From NCBI GenBank assembly GCA_965240325.2, contig OZ251234.1:1302001-1366000 (forward strand): 64,000 bases of DNA, in the 5' to 3' direction. Positions 19,923 through 31,601 of the stretch are shown piece after piece. The translations under genes and the position numbers were made by a program. Positions within the stretch are counted from its first letter, which is position 1; every line of letters starts with the position of its first letter. The notes beneath the pieces were generated by a model, which worked only from the letters and a program-made list of their open reading frames with translations, did no database searches and was not told where the DNA came from. The DNA is from Rebecca billardiae RCC1528. Taxonomy: Eukaryota; Haptophyta.

Positions 19923-20792
19923 GGCCTCATAGCTGTTTTCGACCCAAAACAATCAAACGTCGCTCGGCAAACTCGTACTCCAGCATACAAGAAGGACCAA
20001 AATACTCACTTGTTTCACCCCCGGGGTATCTGATCCCACGTCCGTCCATCGACTTATGCGGAATGGCGTGGGCGCGCTTATTTCGTCAAGCGCGTAGTTG
20101 CTAATGCAGAGCACTATGGGCCAACGTACCCCTCGAAAAATCGAAAACTCACCCTCCAACAGCCCTCAAAATCGTCCCCCATCCCCTTTTCTTTGATCAA
20201 AAGATCTTTTTGACAACGTAGTGAGGGCCCCCGGCGGGGCTCCACGCTACGCGCTCCGCCCTGCACCGCGGGCCATGAAAATAATACTCAGTATATAGCT
20301 TATTCTTTCGTCTGCAGCAGCTGCTGCTGCAGGATTTGACAGCGAGACTCACGCAGCGAGTCAGCGACGACGTGAGACTTCACCATTAGCCGACTGAAAT
20401 TAATGTTCCGCCATGCCCGGCTCGTACAAGGCGTCGGGTACGAATGGACTCTGGAGCTGGATGGTCGCGGCGCGCGGCGTCGTGGAGTAGACAGACCACA
20501 ATGATCAATCATGGAACGATCAGGTTAGCTATGTTGGGATTTGAGCAACGAACGACAGCGGGCGCTGGCAGCGGCGTGGCGGTTGAGCTGCTGCCCGAGG
20601 TCGAGAGGGCGCCCGCGAGTCCCGTTTATAAGTTGGAGCGGGCGTCCAAGTAGTCGTAACGATGAAGCGTGCGGGTTGACGCGACAGCGGCGAGAGCAAG
20701 AGACCATTGCATGAGGGGCGACGCGGCGAAGACAGATGATGACGTCGCGCCGCCGAACGATCAGGCGGGGAGCCGGGCCACACAGACAGCCA
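19923..20792. other. AT-richer intergenic region, no supported gene
   Basis: Contains CCCCCGGGGTATCTGATCCC near 20020, which superficially resembles a conserved rRNA segment but has no rRNA context. Also contains a small palindromic GC block (GGGCCCCCGGCGGGGCTCC, 20224) and CTGCAGCAGCTGCTGCTGCAG at 20313. No recognisable protein. Confidence 0.4.
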
Positions 20793-21251
<459 letters not shown>

Positions 21252-21252
21252 A

Positions 21253-23211
21253 AACTTTTCTGAGGATAGCGCACCAGCAAAATCCCTTGACCGCCATCCG
21301 GATTTCACGGAGGCCGCGTTTGGACGCAGAAACGCGCGATGGCGAGGCCCGCCCTCGCACCACCGCTCTCGCGAGATCGCGACCGTGCGACCTGCGGCGT
21401 TGCGCTCGACGCGCTCTTTCTGCTCGGAGGCCGCGAGGTCTCCCAGGTGCGCCAGCTCGCGAGCGCGCACCTTCCTCCTCGCCGCGCTCGCCGAGCACGA
21501 GCCGATCTGCAGCAGATGTGCAAGGAGCCGCATGTGGCCTTCCTCGCGCGCGCGGCACGGCTGCACACGAAAATCGTTAGAGGGCACTTCTCCGCGCATT
21601 CTACATTTTGGGGAAAGAACGCCTGAACTGCACAAAAAGTGCCCTCTAACGCTTCCGCTCCTCGCCGTTGCGTGCACGCGCAAAGGAGCACTGCAAAGGG
21701 TGCGACTGGGAGCATTCCTTCTCCCGGGCGGCCACCACGGCCTCGGAGGTGGTGAGGAACGCGTCGGCGACCACGGCGTGGACCACCTCCGTCGCGCCGG
21801 ACACTCCGGTCGCCCCTCGCCGGACTCCATCCTCGCTGCGCGCTGACCGTTTGCCGAGCGGGCTGCCCCCGCCGCCTGCCCGGCGTGTGCCCGCGTGGTG
21901 ACACAAGGTGGTCGAAGGCGTGGCAGCGCGGTGGTGCGTGCGATCGGGGGACCCCACCTGAGCCACGACACGGGCGCGCGCGCTCATCCGTGCTCATCAC
22001 GGTGGTGCACGCGCGCGTCGCGCGCTCGTCGGCTGTCGCGCGCTGACGGCTGGGCTGCTTTGGGGTGTCGGCGGCGGCCACAGCTCGCTGGTACGGGCGC
22101 GATGGTGGCTGCGAGTGGTACGCGGCGTTGCACCAGGTCCATGTGCGTCACGCACGACGCTCGGCCGGCTCGCCCTCGGACCATTGGCTGAGTTCTACTC
22201 GCCGCGCGCGCCGCGCGCGGGAGCCGCTCGGCAGCTGCTCGAGGCGCAAAGTGCGCCCCGCGCGCTGAACGTGGGCACGACGAGGTGGTGCGGCGAGCGT
22301 GCGCGGGTGTGTGTGCGTGATGGGCACCCCCATTGCGCTACTTGCCATGCACATCTGCCTCTCGCCAAGCCTTCGACACGATTGCTGCAAGCGCTGCTCG
22401 GAGGCGCGCTCGCGGGCTCGCGCGCGTTTGAATCTGGGCTCGGCGGCGATCGCGTGGACGAGGGGCAGCGCGGTGCACGGTGGCGGAGCGCGTGCGGAGC
22501 GCAGCCTACACCTCCTACACGCTCCATCCAGACACATCGCGCATGCTCGCGCGACCTCCTCGGTCCATCACGTGCGCGTGCGCGCGCGAGCAGGTGTGCG
22601 TTCGCCGGGCGCGTGCACGGCGCGCCGCGTTGGCGCGCGCGCACCGATACCCGTGCGCAGCTCGACGAGCGAGCGCGGTGTGTTTCGATGCGTATGGGGA
22701 GGCTCGAATTTACGCGCGCGCACGCGCCGGCCCTCGCCGCCCCTTCGCTCGCCCACGCCTCATCTGCGCGCTCGGCGTTTGCACGCAGCTGCTCATCCTT
22801 TCCAACACGTGCACAAACGAGCAGATGGCGCTGGGCGAGGTCGATTGGTGCGTCAGATATTCGGCAACGACCAGCCCCGCCCGTGTGCCGCCGCTCGTGC
22901 TACTCTTGACGACCACCTCTGGCTCGGTCGCGCGCACGAGGCTGCTCGCGGCCCCAATCGTGCCGTGTACCGTCAAGCTGTACCGTGCGCAGCGAGGCGC
23001 ACTCAGACGTCGGCATGGGCTCGCATGCGAGGGCCCGGCAGTGAGACGCGTCGATGGAGCATGCTCCGGATACGCTTCGGCGCACTTCCCGACGCGCACG
23101 AGCCGCTCGAAGGCGCGGAAGGGCGCCCAAACGGGGCAACCGCCATTTTGCGCCACTTCGGCCCGGATGGCGGTCAAGGGATTTTGCTGGTGCGCTATCC
23201 TCAGAAAAGTT
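21253..23211. mobile_element. TA-flanked transposon with 49-base perfect terminal inverted repeats
   Basis: The terminal repeats at 21253-21301 and 23163-23211 are exact inverted copies beginning AACTTTTCTGAGGATAGCGC. TA lies at both flanks (21251-21252 and 23212-23213). Total 1959 bases. No complete transposase is recognisable. Minus-strand frames near 21650-21850 ([20 protein letters not shown]) and plus-strand frames near 22750-22990 (EVDWCVRYSATTSPA) have protein-like composition and may be captured or decayed coding sequence. The TA duplication fits Tc1/mariner-type insertion. Probably non-autonomous. Confidence 0.85.
21575..21651. mobile_element. 77-base hairpin MITE inside the 2-kb transposon
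   Basis: CGTTAGAGGGCACTT at the left and its exact complement AAGTGCCCTCTAACG at the right enclose 47 bases. No clear target duplication. Either a tiny MITE nested in the larger element or a structural hairpin of it. Confidence 0.6.
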
Positions 23212-23354
23212 TAATCATATATATATATTGCTAATACGTACAGTCGTATGGCACTGTGTTGATGACGACCGCCGGCCGTAGTGACGCGTGTGAGCACCGC
23301 CGTCGCCGCGAGCCTGCCCGGCGACCACCGCCTGACGGCCTGTCCGCCCCGTTC

Positions 23355-24115
23355 CTACTCTTCCGGGCCGTCATCCGTGCCGTAGAAGCGGTCGCCAAAG
23401 TCGCCCAGCCCGGGCACGATGAACTTCCGCTCGTTGAGCCGCTCATCGATCGCGCAGGTGACGATGCTCACCTCCGGGTGCGCCGAAGTGAGGGCGGCGA
23501 TGCCCTCCGGGCAGGTCAGCACGTTGAGGAAGAAGATCCTCTCGGCCCTCACGCCCGCCGCGATCAGGATTCTGATCGCGGCGATTGCGGAGCCGCCTGT
23601 GGCGAGCATCGGGTCACATAGCAGCACGTGCTTCTGGTCGACGCGCTTGGGCAGCTTGGAGTAGTAAACGTGCGGCTCGGCGGTCGACTCGTCGCGCTGG
23701 ATCAGGATCTTCCCGACGCTCACCGCCGGCCACACGGCACGCACAGCGTCGAGCAGAGCGTCGCCGGCTCGCACGATCGAGACAGCGCACACGGCGGACG
23801 CGTCTGGCAGGTCGACGCCGGCGTACTCGCCGGTGGGCGTCATCACGGTGCGCGGCGTCTTTGGGAGCAGCGCGATCCCCTCCTCAGCGAGCAGGCGCAT
23901 CAGCCGGCTGGCGTGCTCGGCGAAGACCTGATGAGGAGTATCCTCATCGCGGATCACCTGCGCGTGCACGGGCGCGCACGCACATCGGGTCAGCGTCGGT
24001 GGCAGGGGCAAAGCGGCGACGTGCCGCGCCGGTCACGCACTGTGAAGAGATGCGTCAAGGCGCGCGATTGTACGGTGTACACGCGCTTCTCTCTCTGCGA
24101 GTTGAAGATGTCCAT
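23355..24115 (-). CDS. Uracil phosphoribosyltransferase
   Basis: Salvages uracil: uracil + PRPP gives UMP + pyrophosphate. Two exons are proposed, 24115-24041 and 23957-23355. The 83-base intron (GTGCGTGACC to CACGCGCAG, phase 0) joins LTHLFT to VIRDEDTPHQVFAEHASRLM, which restores the N-terminal helix expected before the RDxxT segment. In the 225-residue product the PRPP loop LLCDPMLATGGS is at 137-148 and the uracil-binding IVPGLGDFGDRFYGT at 205-219. Both are intact, unlike the degenerate animal paralogues, so the enzyme is probably active. YTVQSRALTHLF in exon 1 matches the N-terminal strand of eukaryotic UPRTs. No targeting peptide is seen, so it is probably cytosolic. The 24115 start is the only ATG in frame in exon 1. 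The gene is divergent from the ELM1-like gene. Confidence 0.92.
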
Positions 24116-24230
24116 CGGAAGCGTGCGATGGGGCGGACGGCGAAGTCGGCGGCGCTGATCACGTCCGAGGCAGTCTCTGAGACATCGGAGTTTCGGTGAC
24201 CCACGCTCCCGGCCCGCCCCGGCGATCACG
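24116..24230. promoter_or_regulatory. Shared head-to-head promoter region
   Basis: 115 bases separate the start codons of the UPRT gene (-) and the ELM1-like gene (+). It must hold both transcription starts. No TATA-like box is visible. Confidence 0.4.
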
Positions 24231-25559
24231 ATGGCGGCGCGCACGGGGCGCACCTGCGTCGTTCTCTCCAACGGTGTCGTCGGCGCGGAGAAGCAGGCGA
24301 TTGCCCTCGCGCGCGCGACGGGGCTCGACGTGACCGTGCGTCGAGTCCTACCCAACCGTGCTCTGGCGCGCGCGCCAACCGGCGCGCAGCTCGTCGCCGC
24401 GCGCACCCTCGGGCTTAGCGTGCATGCGTTCTCCCAAGCGAGCGCGCACGACGTGCGCGCGCTGCGCGAGGCCCCGTTCCCGGCCCTGGCGGTCAGCTGC
24501 GGGCGAGGATCGATCATGGCGAGCGCTGCGCTCCGTAGAGCAAGCGCCGGCCGCACGCGCACCGTGCACATCCAGCACCCGCGCTGCGCACCGGACGCGT
24601 TTGATTGGCTGGTCCTGCCGTCCCATGATCTCCTCACGGCGCGCACGCGCCCGCGCAACGCGCTCGTGACCGTCGGCTCGGTGCACGAGGTGAGTGCGGA
24701 GCTGCTCGAGCGTGCGTGTGCGCGGCATGCGCACTCGCCCATCACGCGCGCACCCGGGCCCCGCGTGGCGCTCCTGCTCGGCGGCCCGACAGCGGCCGCG
24801 CCTTACTCGGCGGCCGATGCGACCGCCCTCGTGCTGCAGGCGCAGCGCGTGGCGGCGGCTGCTGGCGGCTCGCTGCTCGTGAGCGCGTCGCGGAGGACGC
24901 CAGCAGCGGTGCTCGACGCCCTGCGCACCCTCGTCCGCGGCACCGCGCCCGTCGCCCACGTGTGGGACGGCCTCGCGCTGTCGAGCACCGCCGCTCTGCC
25001 GGCGCGCGCGCGCGGAGGCGCCGAGCGCGCGCAGCTGCCGGCTGAGCTGGCGTCGACGAACCCGTACTCGGCGTTCCTCGCGCTCGCCGACCACGTGATC
25101 GTGACGTGCGACTCGGTCAACATGTGCACCGAGGCGTGCGCCAGCGCGCACCACACGCGCGCGCGCGTGCACGTCGCGCTCGGCGACGCGGCCGCGCGCC
25201 GCTACGGCCGATCGCTGGCCGCGCTCGTGACGAGCGGTGGTGCGCACCGGAGGTTGCTCGCGTTCCACCAGTGCCTCTTCGAGGGCGGCGCCGCCGTGGC
25301 GTGGAGTGGCGAGCTGTGTGGCGTGGGGGCGCAGGCAGCGCCCTCGCTGCGCGCGTCGGAGCGCGCGGGCGCGGTGCCGCCGCGCGCGACGAGCGGCGGT
25401 GCAGGCAGTAGCGCATACGCGGGTGAGCACGCGTCGCCGCGGTGGGCGTCGAGCGCGGCGCCGCCACTGCAGCGCTCTATCGCAATGCAGACGACCGAGA
25501 TTGGCCGCGAGCTCGCGCGCGCGCTCTCCGAGCAGCCGGCAGCGGCGCCGCCGCTGTAG
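24231..25559 (+). CDS. Mitochondrial fission ELM1-like protein
   Basis: A 442-residue protein of the ELM1 family, which in plants promotes division of mitochondria and is widespread in alphaproteobacteria. Family landmarks in order: VVLSNGVVGAEKQAIALARA at 10-29, SCGRGSIMASAALRR at 88-102, VHIQHPRCAPDAFDWLVLPS near 110-130, NALVTVGSVHEVS near 143-155, VALLLGGPTAAAPY near 178-190, GSLLVSASRRTP near 219-230, and NPYSAFLALADHVIVTCDSV near 275-295 followed by NMCTEAC. The two-Rossmann GT-B-like fold and TxDSVxMxxEA signature are retained. A low-complexity C-terminal extension of about 80 residues follows. The gene is intronless. The ATG at 24231 is the first in frame and starts close to the first beta strand, so there is no obvious presequence. 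Confidence 0.85.
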   Translation: MAARTGRTCVVLSNGVVGAEKQAIALARATGLDVTVRRVLPNRALARAPTGAQLVAARTLGLSVHAFSQASAHDVRALREAPFPALAVSCGRGSIMASAALRRASAGRTRTVHIQHPRCAPDAFDWLVLPSHDLLTARTRPRNALVTVGSVHEVSAELLERACARHAHSPITRAPGPRVALLLGGPTAAAPYSAADATALVLQAQRVAAAAGGSLLVSASRRTPAAVLDALRTLVRGTAPVAHVWDGLALSSTAALPARARGGAERAQLPAELASTNPYSAFLALADHVIVTCDSVNMCTEACASAHHTRARVHVALGDAAARRYGRSLAALVTSGGAHRRLLAFHQCLFEGGAAVAWSGELCGVGAQAAPSLRASERAGAVPPRATSGGAGSSAYAGEHASPRWASSAAPPLQRSIAMQTTEIGRELARALSEQPAAAPPL

Positions 25560-25948
25560 CCGCTCAGTCGCCTCGGAAGATTCAATCAGCCGTCCGCCTG
25601 AGGCGAGGCCAGGGCTGCGGCCGCCTCGACAGCGAGGCAAGCTGCCAAGGGCCGTAGTCGCGAGCAAGGGCCTTGTCTCGAGGGTCGTTGATGTCGTTCA
25701 GATGCGCGTCGTCATCACGCATTGCACACATCTAAAATACTCGATGAGTACACCGCCAAGGTTCTTGGGGAGGCACGATTGCTATCCAGCATTCCTCGGT
25801 GTTGTGGGCTCTCTATGTCGTTCGGTTACGGCGAGGTCCTTTGAACGCGCCGAGGCGGTCCCGGGAGCCGGGAGGCGTGCCGTCGCGAGCGTGCCCACCC
25901 ACGCAGCTCAAGCAGAACCCGCGCGCGTGCGACTGCTCTGCATTCGCG
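25560..25948. other. Intergenic region
   Basis: About 390 bases between the ELM1-like gene and the Pro-rich protein gene. The frame of the latter is open back to 25799 but the sequence there is not protein-like. Probable 3' and 5' untranslated regions; nothing else seen. Confidence 0.5.
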
Positions 25949-27996
25949 ATGGCGTCTCGAGGCGTCGGCCGGCATGGTGCGGCGATGGTGCGGATGGCAG
26001 TGCTTCTCGCGACCATCGCGTCCGTCGCCAACGGCCAGGCGGGACCTGGGCCCGCCCCGCCACCGTCCCCGCCACCCAAGCCGCCGCCAAGCCCGCCGCC
26101 GAGCCCGCCACCGTCCCCGCCACCCACGCCGCCGCCAAGTCCGCCGCCGAGCCCGCCACCATCCCCGCCACCCTCGCCGCCGCCAAGCCGCCCGCCTCCA
26201 AGCCCCCCGCCAATCCCGCCTCCTGCTCCACCGCCGAGCCCGCCGCCTTCGCCACCGCCAGGCCCGCCTCCGAGCCCGCCGCCATCGCCACCGCCTCCGT
26301 CATCCCCGCCGGCACCTCCGCCCGCCCCGCCCCCTTCTCCTCCGCCCACCCCGCCGCCCAGCCCTCCCCCGCCGCTCCCGCCTCCGAGCCCGCCGCCGAG
26401 CCCGCCACCAAGCCCGCCACCGCCTAGCCCGCCGCCCAGCCCACCGCCAAGCCCACCGCCGAGTCCCCCACCCTCGCCTCCTCCGAGCCCGCCGCCGAGC
26501 CCGCCGCCGACTCCGCCGCCTTCGCCGCCGCCGAGCCCGCCGCCGTCGCCACCGCCGAGCCCGCCACCGTCGCCCCCACCAAGCCCGCCGCCGTCGCCAC
26601 CCCCCAGCCCGCCGCCCAGCCCGCCACCCAGCCCGCCGCCGTCGCCACCGCCCAGCCCGCCGCCCAGCCCACCGCCCAGCCCGCCGCCCAGCCCGCCGCC
26701 CCCAAGCCCGCCCCCCAGCCCTCCCCCAAGCCCGCCGCCGCCGACTCCGCCGCCGAGCCCGCCTCCTAGCCCGCCACCGCCCAGCCCGCCGCCTTCGCCG
26801 CCGCCGCCGTCGAGCCCGCCGAGTCCTCCGCCCTCCCCGCCGCCGCCTCTCGATCCGTCGCCGCCCACGCCACCGCCCTCACCGCCGCCGCCCTCGCCGC
26901 CACCTTCGCCGCCGCCCTCGCCCGCGCCGCCGCCCGCCCCTCCGCCGCCCTCGTCACCGCCACCGTCGCCGCCCTCACCGCCCTCGGCACCGCCACCGCC
27001 CTCGCCGCCCCTGCCGCCACCGTCGCCGCCGCCCGTGCCGTCTGAGCCGCCGCCGCCGCCCTCGCCGCCGCCCGTCCCGCTCCCGCCGCCGCCGCCACCG
27101 TCGGCGCCCAGCCCGCCCCCGTCGTTCTGCTTCGATGGCGAGTGCGCGCCGCCCTCGCCGCGCCCCAGCTACTCCTACTCATACGAGTACAGCCCGCCGT
27201 CGTGGAGCCCGCCGCCGCTGCCGCCCGCGTCGGGCGCGCTCGTGCAGGCGAGCGCAGAGGCGCTGCTGCTGGCGGCGCAGCTCTCCGGAGTCGGCACGGC
27301 GCGCACCGAGCAGGTGCCGTTGCGCGCCCGCTTCGCCGCCTCGCTCGAGCTCCACGCGCGCGTGCCGCCGGGCTCGATCCTCGGCGTCCAGCCCACGCTG
27401 GACGAGGACGCGGACGGCGAGGTCTCGATCGGCAGCTGGCTGATGCTCTGGGCGGAGGCGGTGGAGGCGCTCGAGGCGGAGTACGCGGGGCTGCTGCCGT
27501 CGGACGAGGCGCCGCCGTCGCTGCACGCGCTGCCCGCCGAGTCGCTCGCGTACGTCGCCGAGCGCGTGCTCGGGCGCGACGCGGCCGAGCGGCCGCGCAT
27601 GCGCTGGGTCGGCGGCGCCGCCCAGACCAACCTGACCGAGGCGGACGCGCCCAACGCCACGCTGCTGCTGCTCGTCCTCGACGGCGTCGAGCGGCCGGAC
27701 GGGCTCGAGGGCGGCGGGGGCGGCGGCGAGGATGCGGGCGGGGCGCGCCGACGCCGCCGCGCCCTCGGCGAGCGTGGCCACGGCGCGCCGCTCCGCGCGC
27801 TCGCCGAGGCGGACGGCGAGCTCGCGGAGGGCACCGCCGCGTTCACGGTGACCGAGTACCCTGCGGAGGGGAGCGTGCCGCCGGAGGAGGCGGCGGGGCT
27901 CGGCGCCGGGCTCTCGGCGGTCGCGGCGGTGGTCGTGGTGTCGGCGGTGGGCACGGGCGTTGCGATCAGCGCTTCCGGCAGCAGCGGCGCCGCGCT

Positions 27997-28038
<42 letters not shown>

Positions 28039-30385
28039 CAGCGGCGCGGCGCTGCTGCTCTCACAGCTGCAGTTCATGCACGCGCTCTCGTTCGCCAACG
28101 TGCGCGCGCCCAGGTCGTACCTCGCCTTCCTCGGCGCGCTGCGCTGGGCGAACGGCTTCCTGCTCGGCGGCGGCGCGTTCGGATGCGAGACGACGGCGCC
28201 GTCGAGCGAGGCGCTGGAGCGGTTCGCGCACGTGTACCGCACGCTCGGCGCGTCGGGGCAGACGGTCGAGAGCCTGTGGACGAGCCACGTGCGCACGCTG
28301 CTGCTCGGCCTCGGCCTCTCCCTCGGCCTCTCCCTCGGCGTGTACGCCCACTGGCGGCTGCAGCTCAAGGGCGACGTGCCGGCCTCGCTCGCGCCGCCAA
28401 AGTTCCAGGCGGTCGTCGGCTTTGTCGCGTTCCCGGGCGCGGTGCTGGCGGCGGCGGTGGTGTTTGCGCTCGGCGCGTGCGACGAGGGGTACGTGGGCGG
28501 CGCGGCGCTCTTCTTCGTGCTGTGCCCCGCGCTGCTCTTCGGCTGGGTCCTCCTCGTGCTGCTGCACACCGTGATCCCCGCGCGCACCCTCGAGTGGCAC
28601 GCGTTCGATGGCGCGCGGCTGCGCGGACTGCTCAGGCAGTGGCGCAGCCGCGACCCGCTCGGCGCGTACGGGGACGGGGGGAAGGGCGGCGGCGGCGGCG
28701 CGGAGGAGGAGGGCGGCGCGCGCCGGCTCTCGCGCCGCCGCTCGAGCGTCGGCGGCGCGTCCGGCGGCGCGGGCCTCGCCGCCACGTACAAGCGGCTGGT
28801 CAAGGCCTCGCAGCTGCTCGCCTACAGCGGCGAGTGGCTGCCGACCGACGCCGCGGACGACGACGACGCGCGCCGCGCGGCGGACGCGCCGCCGATGGGC
28901 GAGCGCGTGCGCAGCCTGGGGCGGACGATGAGCGCGCGCGCGTCGGCGGCGGGCGCGGGCGGCGCGGCCGCGTTCGGCCGCGTCGCCAGCCGCGGCGCGA
29001 TCCGCGTCGAGCCGGGCGACGACGCCGCGCCGCCGCCGCCAGATCCGCCGCCCGCGCCGCCCACGCCCGCGCCGCCGACCGCCGAGGCGGCCGCGGGCGA
29101 GGCGGCCGCGGCGGCGGGCGGCGCCGAGGGCGAGGGCGGGGCCTCCGCCGCCGAGGCGGGCGCGGGCGCGTCAGTCGACCGCGCCGGCTCGGCGGGCTTC
29201 GCGCTGCTCGACCGCCTCGGCATGCTCTTCGACCAGCGCACGCGGCCGCGCGTGCTGCATCTGCCGTTCGAGCTCGGTCGGCAGGCGCTGCGCACGTGCA
29301 TGCTGGTGGCGGTGCCCGCGAGCGCGGGCGTCGCGCCGGGCGCGGTGGTGATCGCCCTCGAGGCGGTGGACGGGCTGGTCGTGCTGCTACTCCGCCCCTT
29401 CGTCTCGCGCGCGCAGAACCTCACGCGCGGCACCCTCGCCGTCGTGCGGCTCGCGCACGTGAGCTTGCTGTACGGCGGCCATTGGTCGGGCGTCGATCCG
29501 GCGTCCACCGCCGTCGTGGCGCTCGTGCTGCAGCTGCTCGCGCTCGTGGCGCTTCTGCTCTCGGCGGCGCTCGCGGCCGCGTCCGAGGTGCGCGTCGCCG
29601 CGCCGCGCGCGCTCCTCCGCGCCAGCCTCGCCGCCGAGCTCGCGGCGGACGACGCGCACGCGGGCGGGCAGGCCGCGCGCGAGCTGCCCGTAGGCCTCTC
29701 AGAGAGCCAGCTCGCGAGGCTCGTGCAGGCGGCGGTCGGCATCCTCGCCATCACCTACCCGCCGGGGCGCGCGGTGGTGGTCGGCGCGGCGCGGGCGGCG
29801 TACGTCGACGCGTACCGCGAGCGCGGCGCGCCGCACCCGGGCGCGCGCACCGCGCTCGGCGCCGCGCTGCGCGCGCTGCGCGCCAGGCTGGGCGGCGACG
29901 GCGGCGACGGCGTCGCGTACGGCGGCGACGGCGCCGCGACGCGCGAGCACCACGGCGCGGCGCTCGTCGGCGCGCAGACCGAGCTGCTCCGGCTGTGCCG
30001 CGAGGAGTGGCGCGTCGAGGTGGACGGCGCGCTCGTCGAGGCCGAGCCGCAGCCGACGGCGGAGAGCGCGCACGCGCTCGTCGTCGGCGTGCTGCACGCG
30101 GTCCTGCAGGCCGAGGTGGCCGACTCCGTCCAGATCGCCGCCGAGATGCGCGGCGTGGACGCCGGCGTCGCCGCCGCGCTCGGCGAGTCGCTCGCGCCGC
30201 GGCTGCACCGCATCTTCGACCGATCGCTGCGCGTGGACGCGCTCAAGGCCATCAAGGCCGTCGCGCCGCCCGGCCACGAGCCGCCTGCCGAGCTCGCGCC
30301 CGTGCCGAGGCGCGAGGCGCTGCTCGCGCGGGTGCGCGCCGCCTTCGGCCAGAGCAAGCAGCAGCCGCAGCAGGCTTCGCGATGA
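25949..30385 (+). CDS. Pro-rich (PPPSPPP) extracellular domain joined to a multipass membrane protein
   Basis: A 1478-residue protein. Signal peptide at about residues 1-29 (MVRMAVLLATIASVANG). Residues about 33-395 are almost uninterrupted PPPSPPP/PPSPPPP repeats, as in algal hydroxyproline-rich wall glycoproteins (pherophorin/extensin type). CFDGEC and a Tyr-rich SYSYSYEYSPP spacer follow, then a roughly 250-residue folded ectodomain. Hydrophobic helices begin with VAAVVVVSAVGTGVAI near 655. Next comes LLSQLQFMHALSFANVRAPR, a motif of large algal/stramenopile multipass surface proteins. More helices follow (LGLGLSLGLSLGVY; VVGFVAFPGAVLAAAVVFAL; LFFVLCPALLFGWVLLVLL; GAVVIALEAVDGLVVLLL; ALVLQLLALVALLLSAAL). 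A cytosolic, Ala/Gly-rich C-terminal region ends the protein. Inferred role: linking wall or matrix to the membrane. The ATG at 25949 or 25985 could start it. Confidence 0.75.
26041..27130 (+). repeat. Coding Pro/Ser repeat tract
   Basis: About 1.1 kb of CCGCC/AGCCC-type units encoding PPPSPPP. It is open in several frames on both strands (Gly-rich on the minus strand), which creates spurious overlapping frames. Prone to length polymorphism. Confidence 0.95.
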
Positions 30386-30568
30386 GGCCCTTTGTTTGGA
30401 CCCGAGGCCGCGATGAGACAGTCGGCGCATCCGATCGACTACCCGGACGATATGCCGGAATCGCCGATATATATATATATATTCGATCTGCTGCTCCTAG
30501 AGTGATAATGACGACGCGATGACGATATGACTATTAAATAATATATAATAATAATAATATATAATATA
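30386..30568. other. 3' flank of the Pro-rich gene
   Basis: Short TA arrays at 30466-30482 and AT-rich sequence leading to the trinucleotide array. No gene. Confidence 0.5.
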
Positions 30569-30569
30569 T

Positions 30570-30659
<90 letters not shown>
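30569..30659. repeat. (TAA)n microsatellite
   Basis: About thirty TAA units, read as poly-Leu on the opposite strand; the surrounding 30535-30568 is imperfect TA/TAA. Confidence 0.97.
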
Positions 30660-30980
30660 CGCGGCTCGCGCGCGCGCATCTCTATATCGGAGGCGCAGCT
30701 GCCCGACCCTGCCCGTGGTCGAGAGACGAGAGGGCGCCCGTGAGGTCCGTCAGTCACGCAGAGGTCGACGGCCGATCTGGCTGACCAGACAGCACGGGTT
30801 GCACAGCACCGTTATCCCAGACAGAGGGTGGGAGGGTGGGCAAACAGTGATGAACCGCCGCCGCGGAGCTGACGCGGCAGCACGTGAGCTGCTGGACGAG
30901 AATGTGATGCCGGACGAGCGACGACGCGGCTGCGCTGCGGCGCTGCAGGGCGGAGGCGCTGACACTAGTGAGTGACAGCA
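30660..30980. other. Intergenic, nothing recognised
   Basis: About 320 bases between the TAA array and dispersed repeat copy 2. No gene-like frame. Confidence 0.4.
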
Positions 30981-31442
30981 GCAACCTCACCGAGCAGAGG
31001 GGACTACCAAAGCAGCGTATACACCTCCTGTGTGCCGAGCTCACAATCTTGAGTGGTCGGAGGAGAGTGTAGCGTGCGGTGTCGTGGGCCCCCTGCTCAG
31101 CTCGGCGCCTTGAGTCATGGCGCCCCCGTACCTTGGGCCGAGCCGTGCCGAGGCCAAAAGACTTAAAGAGTCGCCTCGGATGGAACAGGAATCGCCGAGC
31201 AAGTCCTGCAGGCGGTGCCCGGTGCCCACCGGATTGGCTGCCGAAAAGGGTCCCGGTCCCGGACCAGGACTGCGCGCGCTGGGCGGCTGGCGCCCCGGCC
31301 GGACAGCTGGCTGCTGGTTGATGATGATGCCAAGCGAGCCGGATCTTGGTGTCGCTCTTAGACACTCAGTTATACTCAGAATGTCTAATTTACTCTAATG
31401 TGCCAATAACGCCACATATAATACATATATATATATATATAT
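30981..31442 (+). repeat. Dispersed repeat, copy 2, with TA tail
   Basis: Second copy of the repeat at 20793-21126, same orientation and same order of conserved boxes, longer by internal insertions. It ends AACGCCACATATAATAC and then a (TA)n run to 31442. Confidence 0.7.
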
Positions 31443-31601
31443 AGCTTAGCTAGGCTCTGCTCTAGTAACTCTCTCTCTGTCTCTACTGTAAGTGTAATAT
31501 AGGTGCGGGCCCACTGGCTACTGTGGGGTTATAGTGGCGCAGAGCGCGAGCCCATAGCGCGGTGTTTACTTGACAGAGTGCAGTGCCAGTAGTGACCAAA
31601 A

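Noticed and set aside
20010-20040. rRNA fragment suggested by GGGGTATCTGATCCC
   Set aside because: Only about 15 bases resemble a conserved small-subunit rRNA segment; the flanks show no further rRNA sequence.
25813-26868. Gly-rich protein on the minus strand opposite the Pro-rich tract
   Set aside because: It is the complement of PPPSPPP codons and arises from the repeat; no start context, signal or domain.
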